A stretch of DNA of 9,378 nucleotides from Endomicrobium sp. (GTDB lineage: Bacteria > Elusimicrobiota > Endomicrobiia > Endomicrobiales > Endomicrobiaceae). The stretch lies in assembly GCA_031277075.1 (NCBI GenBank), contig JAISLV010000126.1, positions 1 through 9,378 of the forward strand, written 5' to 3'. Made by a program: the position numbers and the translations under genes. The notes below the pieces were generated by a model. It saw only the letters and a list, made by a program, of their open reading frames with translations. It had not been told where the DNA came from and did no database searches. How positions within the stretch are numbered: the first letter of the stretch is position 1; every line of letters begins with the position of its first letter. Below, piece by piece: positions 7,401 through 9,378 of the stretch.

Positions 7401-9378
7401 TCTTCGTTTATTTCCGAAGCGTAGTCTATGTATAAATCCGCTTTACCAGATTCATCAGCCGCCGAAGAATCCTGTTTGAACCAAACGTCGACGTATAACT
7501 TTTTTGAAAAATCCAAACCCGTCAAAGAAAGTTTTTGCGCAAAGGCAAGTTGCGAGCGTGTGGTAACGTCGTAATCAATTTCAATCGTAAGCTGTTTTTG
7601 TCCGTCTACAAGCTCTAATTTCGGGTCTATGTCCCTTAAATAAATTTCTCTGCTTTTCCACGACAGTTCGTTGAGGTTTCTAGGCGTAATAGGAAACGCC
7701 GACGAATGAAACCAATTTTCGTCTAAAAGGCTTGCAGAGTCTTCATATACGGAAGAGTCCATAGAATCTATCAAGGCTTTGTCTGAAGTATTGTCGTTTT
7801 GCGAGCTGAAAGCGTATTCTGCATCCGCATTGATTTTCATATTTAAAAAGTCTACGCTCATATCGGTAATTTTGGCGTCTACTTCGCCTACGGTAAGGCT
7901 TGTGGGCGCGCTGCGGACGTCGGGCAGCTCGCCTCCTTTTGCGGTGAAATTGTATAATAGGCTTGCCCCGACGGAAATATCTTTCGTAAGATTGAGCTGC
8001 GCTCTGCCGCCGATAAGAGTAGACTCGCTTTCAGAACCAAACATTGAATAGTCGTAAGAAATATCTATTACCGAAGTTTCTTTTATGATATTGTCTCTGA
8101 TAATAGTCAAAATTCCCAAATCATAATCTATTATATAGTCAATGTTTGCCATAAGAGCGGCGCCGTCAACTACTACTTTTTCCGACTGAGGAACTATTCC
8201 GGGACGGAGAGTTAAAATTTTTACCGTGTATTGGTATTCCGTTATAAAGTTGTATCGGTGAGTATTAAACTTGTATAAATCGTCTGAGAGGGGAGTTCCG
8301 CTTGAAGGAACTAAATTAAAAACGCCGTTTTCAAAATCAACGTTTATTGTGGAAGGATATTTTGGAACTTGTTTCGGCGCGCCCGTTCCATTGTCTATTT
8401 GAGTTGGAATATTGCCGTTTAAATCTTGTATTTCAAGGACAAAATTTCCCCTGCCGTTGTCGCGTATGATTTTTAAATTTCCGAGATTGTAAAACGTTTT
8501 TAATTCGGTAGTGTGCGCTGAGGTATTGTTCAAATCTTTAATTATCAAAGGCAAAGAACTAAGCCAAGTATTATCTGTAAATTGATAATTTACAGCGGCT
8601 ACGTAATTGCTTAGCAGAGGGTTTTTAAAATTTATTATGCCCGTATTGTAATCTATCGTGTAGTCTTGTCCCGGCGTTAAAAGAACGAAATTTCCTCTGT
8701 AAGTTTGCGTCGAGCCTATGGGCTTTAAATAATTCAGCGGCGTAGCCGTCGTAATTGATATGTTTAATTTAGGGTCTATTCTTTGATAATCAATAAAAAC
8801 CTGCGCAGACCCCGCTTTTATAGTTCTTGCTTCAGACGATTTCAAAATTGAATAATATTTTAATTTTATATACGAAACGTCGGCGATAGTTCTTCTCTCA
8901 AGCTGAGTATTTCCCGTTAATCGTTTTATTTCCGACGCTCCTTTTGTCTGGCTGAAAAAAGCGCTTGCGCCAAATACCTTGTATCCTGCGTAAATTTTTA
9001 AACCGAAAAGCTCTTTTGAATAACTTACAAATTCGCTTGCTGGAAGAGAGACGGCAATATCGCCGAAAGCCGCTTCCCTTATAAACTCGTCGGGCAAACC
9101 CGTATATACGAGCGATATGTCTTTTTTGTTGACTGTGTCGTCATAGTCCACGTTTATATTTAAACGTTTGCCGACTTTGCCCTGAACGCGCATTTGCAGT
9201 TCTTGTTCCATTTTAAAAGAAGAAGAATTTTGCCTTTTTCCGTCTTCTTCTTTATCATACATACGCGAACTAAAATCAAAACCGATAAGTTTTCTGCCAG
9301 AAAGAGAAAGGCTTGATTCAAAAGGAAGTTTTGCCATAATGCCGGGAGGGATAGGTTTTTCAGAACGCTGCATTTGCT
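4421..9378 (-). CDS. sprA: SprA-like giant outer-membrane beta-barrel protein (5' end cut by window edge)
   Basis: At least 1,650 residues are readable, ending at TAG 4423-4421. The frame is open to the right edge and the first Met (9373) lacks a Shine-Dalgarno, so the true start and signal peptide lie outside. Residue numbers count from that Met. Family-typical stretches are LPFESSLSLSGRKLIGFD (16-33), the NVDYDD block (74-79), AAFGDIAVSLPASEFVSYSK with ELFGLK (101-126), two DYxIDYxxGII-type repeats (237-247 and 412-424), and QIWFNEI (965-971), the counterpart of the WVNELR motif of SprA. Two beta-sandwich-like segments (about 560-790 and 795-975) precede a long run of alternating strands (about 980-1650) ending in LTIQF, a BAM-type beta-signal. 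In Bacteroidota, SprA is the outer-membrane translocon pore of the type IX secretion system. Homologues elsewhere are known only as cell-surface proteins, so transport by this one is inference. An Asp/Asn-rich calcium-binding-like insert spans 656-719. Confidence 0.85.
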   Translation of the reverse strand, partial: QMQRSEKPIPPGIMAKLPFESSLSLSGRKLIGFDFSSRMYDKEEDGKRQNSSSFKMEQELQMRVQGKVGKRLNINVDYDDTVNKKDISLVYTGLPDEFIREAAFGDIAVSLPASEFVSYSKELFGLKIYAGYKVFGASAFFSQTKGASEIKRLTGNTQLERRTIADVSYIKLKYYSILKSSEARTIKAGSAQVFIDYQRIDPKLNISITTATPLNYLKPIGSTQTYRGNFVLLTPGQDYTIDYNTGIINFKNPLLSNYVAAVNYQFTDNTWLSSLPLIIKDLNNTSAHTTELKTFYNLGNLKIIRDNGRGNFVLEIQDLNGNIPTQIDNGTGAPKQVPKYPSTINVDFENGVFNLVPSSGTPLSDDLYKFNTHRYNFITEYQYTVKILTLRPGIVPQSEKVVVDGAALMANIDYIIDYDLGILTIIRDNIIKETSVIDISYDYSMFGSESESTLIGGRAQLNLTKDISVGASLLYNFTAKGGELPDVRSAPTSLTVGEVDAKITDMSVDFLNMKINADAEYAFSSQNDNTSDKALIDSMDSSVYEDSASLLDENWFHSSAFPITPRNLNELSWKSREIYLRDIDPKLELVDGQKQLTIEIDYDVTTRSQLAFAQKLSLTGLDFSKKLYVDVWFKQDSSAADESGKADLYIDYASEINEDADNNGILDTEDKDNNGVLSPWEDTGQPYLNYDGTTSYIGAHNGKLDTEDLNRNGILDRHEDVAGSVNVKTQGSDMKKPPYNGWRQIRIPINTMSAPENWKNIRILRLRIVRNSAEKGKITIGKIAITSNKWEETGTHISDFKVSSIGNSDTDYVSLMTNSYYRDLYDIDSGVRKDEQSLKLAYSNPLAGDQFFAKSVYSGDGLDISKYDSIRFFVYAKYANIGDTIVFRAGGNDNNYFEFSVVKSADTSWNDWKLITIDQKGAGRANSWSSSEPGAKISVTGTPSLEKISQITLGVVSVQSSSPDRQIWFNEIHVKGSKTLDGLAWKAGGSLRWNGNKTIGAVTGGVYRKNSNRDFQTVSAGVYNRDYSEDRAYLHFEGVKTETLNILPIRADISKIKTYTPKVSANESNLVSINEQGTVVSYSANAETNLNLGVDLPQIAARYNRSIIDTENLKRLEDRETVGATVVYNNPVVFPLLPQNLTADASMASSYYRDSPRESVSNADSFLGLDALNEYIKISDYHTLEKRNTFAVKLPFKFSKGITFSPSYLIDTVKEKNRQYYKNREIEYDKTLNQTVGASMSMGIASWFSPTFTYSINTRENYNIALGTATAYSEAPGQKKYIERNGTGEISWNLNAYDISASRFLKTLSFSAYYRMQDSDSYDNVDKNFKSIGFASDKLWIRDNILMEILPSYSSSSYMVKTILNRNDIRVSGRYMPFEAFSFSGFLLPLKSLTANFTYTEGGENSYITGTATDIFTQIWPDLLIGISGIEGFFGQIKWMSDTQLNFKYNDKDITTYGISYSNNIMYGADYRCKLFKFIDLYFSFENINGDADDYFTLSPLLDSKDRRIAGQGALTLGKWRMSLRYENEDRWQKNADGKLSVQTLKNSFLCQINSDLNFPAGLKIPIINKIIPLKNRMMVESQIKYISQSSELNIETDNNTNYGLSLNADYEISKYFRFLLGGSFERFEYSYNSDLNYTDLTLVTKLTIQF

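Overview
The window holds four genes, all on the minus strand. Read in the direction of transcription (right to left) they are: a very large outer-membrane beta-barrel protein of the SprA type (9378 to 4421, 5' end outside the window); a comF-like competence/phosphoribosyltransferase gene broken by one in-frame TGA (4081 to 3368); a glycogen/alpha-glucan phosphorylase of the DUF3417 (TIGR02094) type, glgP (3225 to 625); and a HAD-family phosphoglycolate-phosphatase-like gene, gph (600 to 1, 3' end outside the window).

The DNA is AT-rich with A/T-ending codons. The large protein ends in an outer-membrane beta-signal with a terminal Phe, so the host has a diderm (Gram-negative-type) envelope. 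The standard genetic code applies: TAA, TAG and TGA each end one gene, and two long ORFs read through without TGA. A SprA-like protein, a DUF3417 glucan phosphorylase and AT-rich coding DNA would fit Elusimicrobiota (for example the Endomicrobium lineage) or another non-Bacteroidota diderm phylum. This assignment is inference from general impression and is not proven by the window.

Layout. 1-600: gph, 24 nt downstream of glgP and probably co-transcribed with it. 625-3225: glgP, with a strong Shine-Dalgarno and a well-formed sigma70-type promoter (3259-3287). 3286-3330: a 25-bp-period direct repeat just upstream of that promoter, a candidate operator. 3368-4081: comF, complete apart from a TGA at codon 54. 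4082-4420: a 339-bp gene-free stretch filled with tandem and inverted copies of a palindromic dispersed repeat plus a second hairpin unit. 4421-9378: the SprA-like gene.

How the genes work together: glgP releases glucose-1-phosphate from storage glucan, and the adjacent HAD enzyme is probably a housekeeping phosphatase in the same transcript. The SprA-like protein and ComF are not obviously linked to glycogen use. No complete new defence or mobile system is visible. The points most worth a second look are the nonsense codon in comF, the SprA-like translocon protein with a calcium-binding-type insertion, the repeat cluster, and the phased repeats at the glgP promoter.
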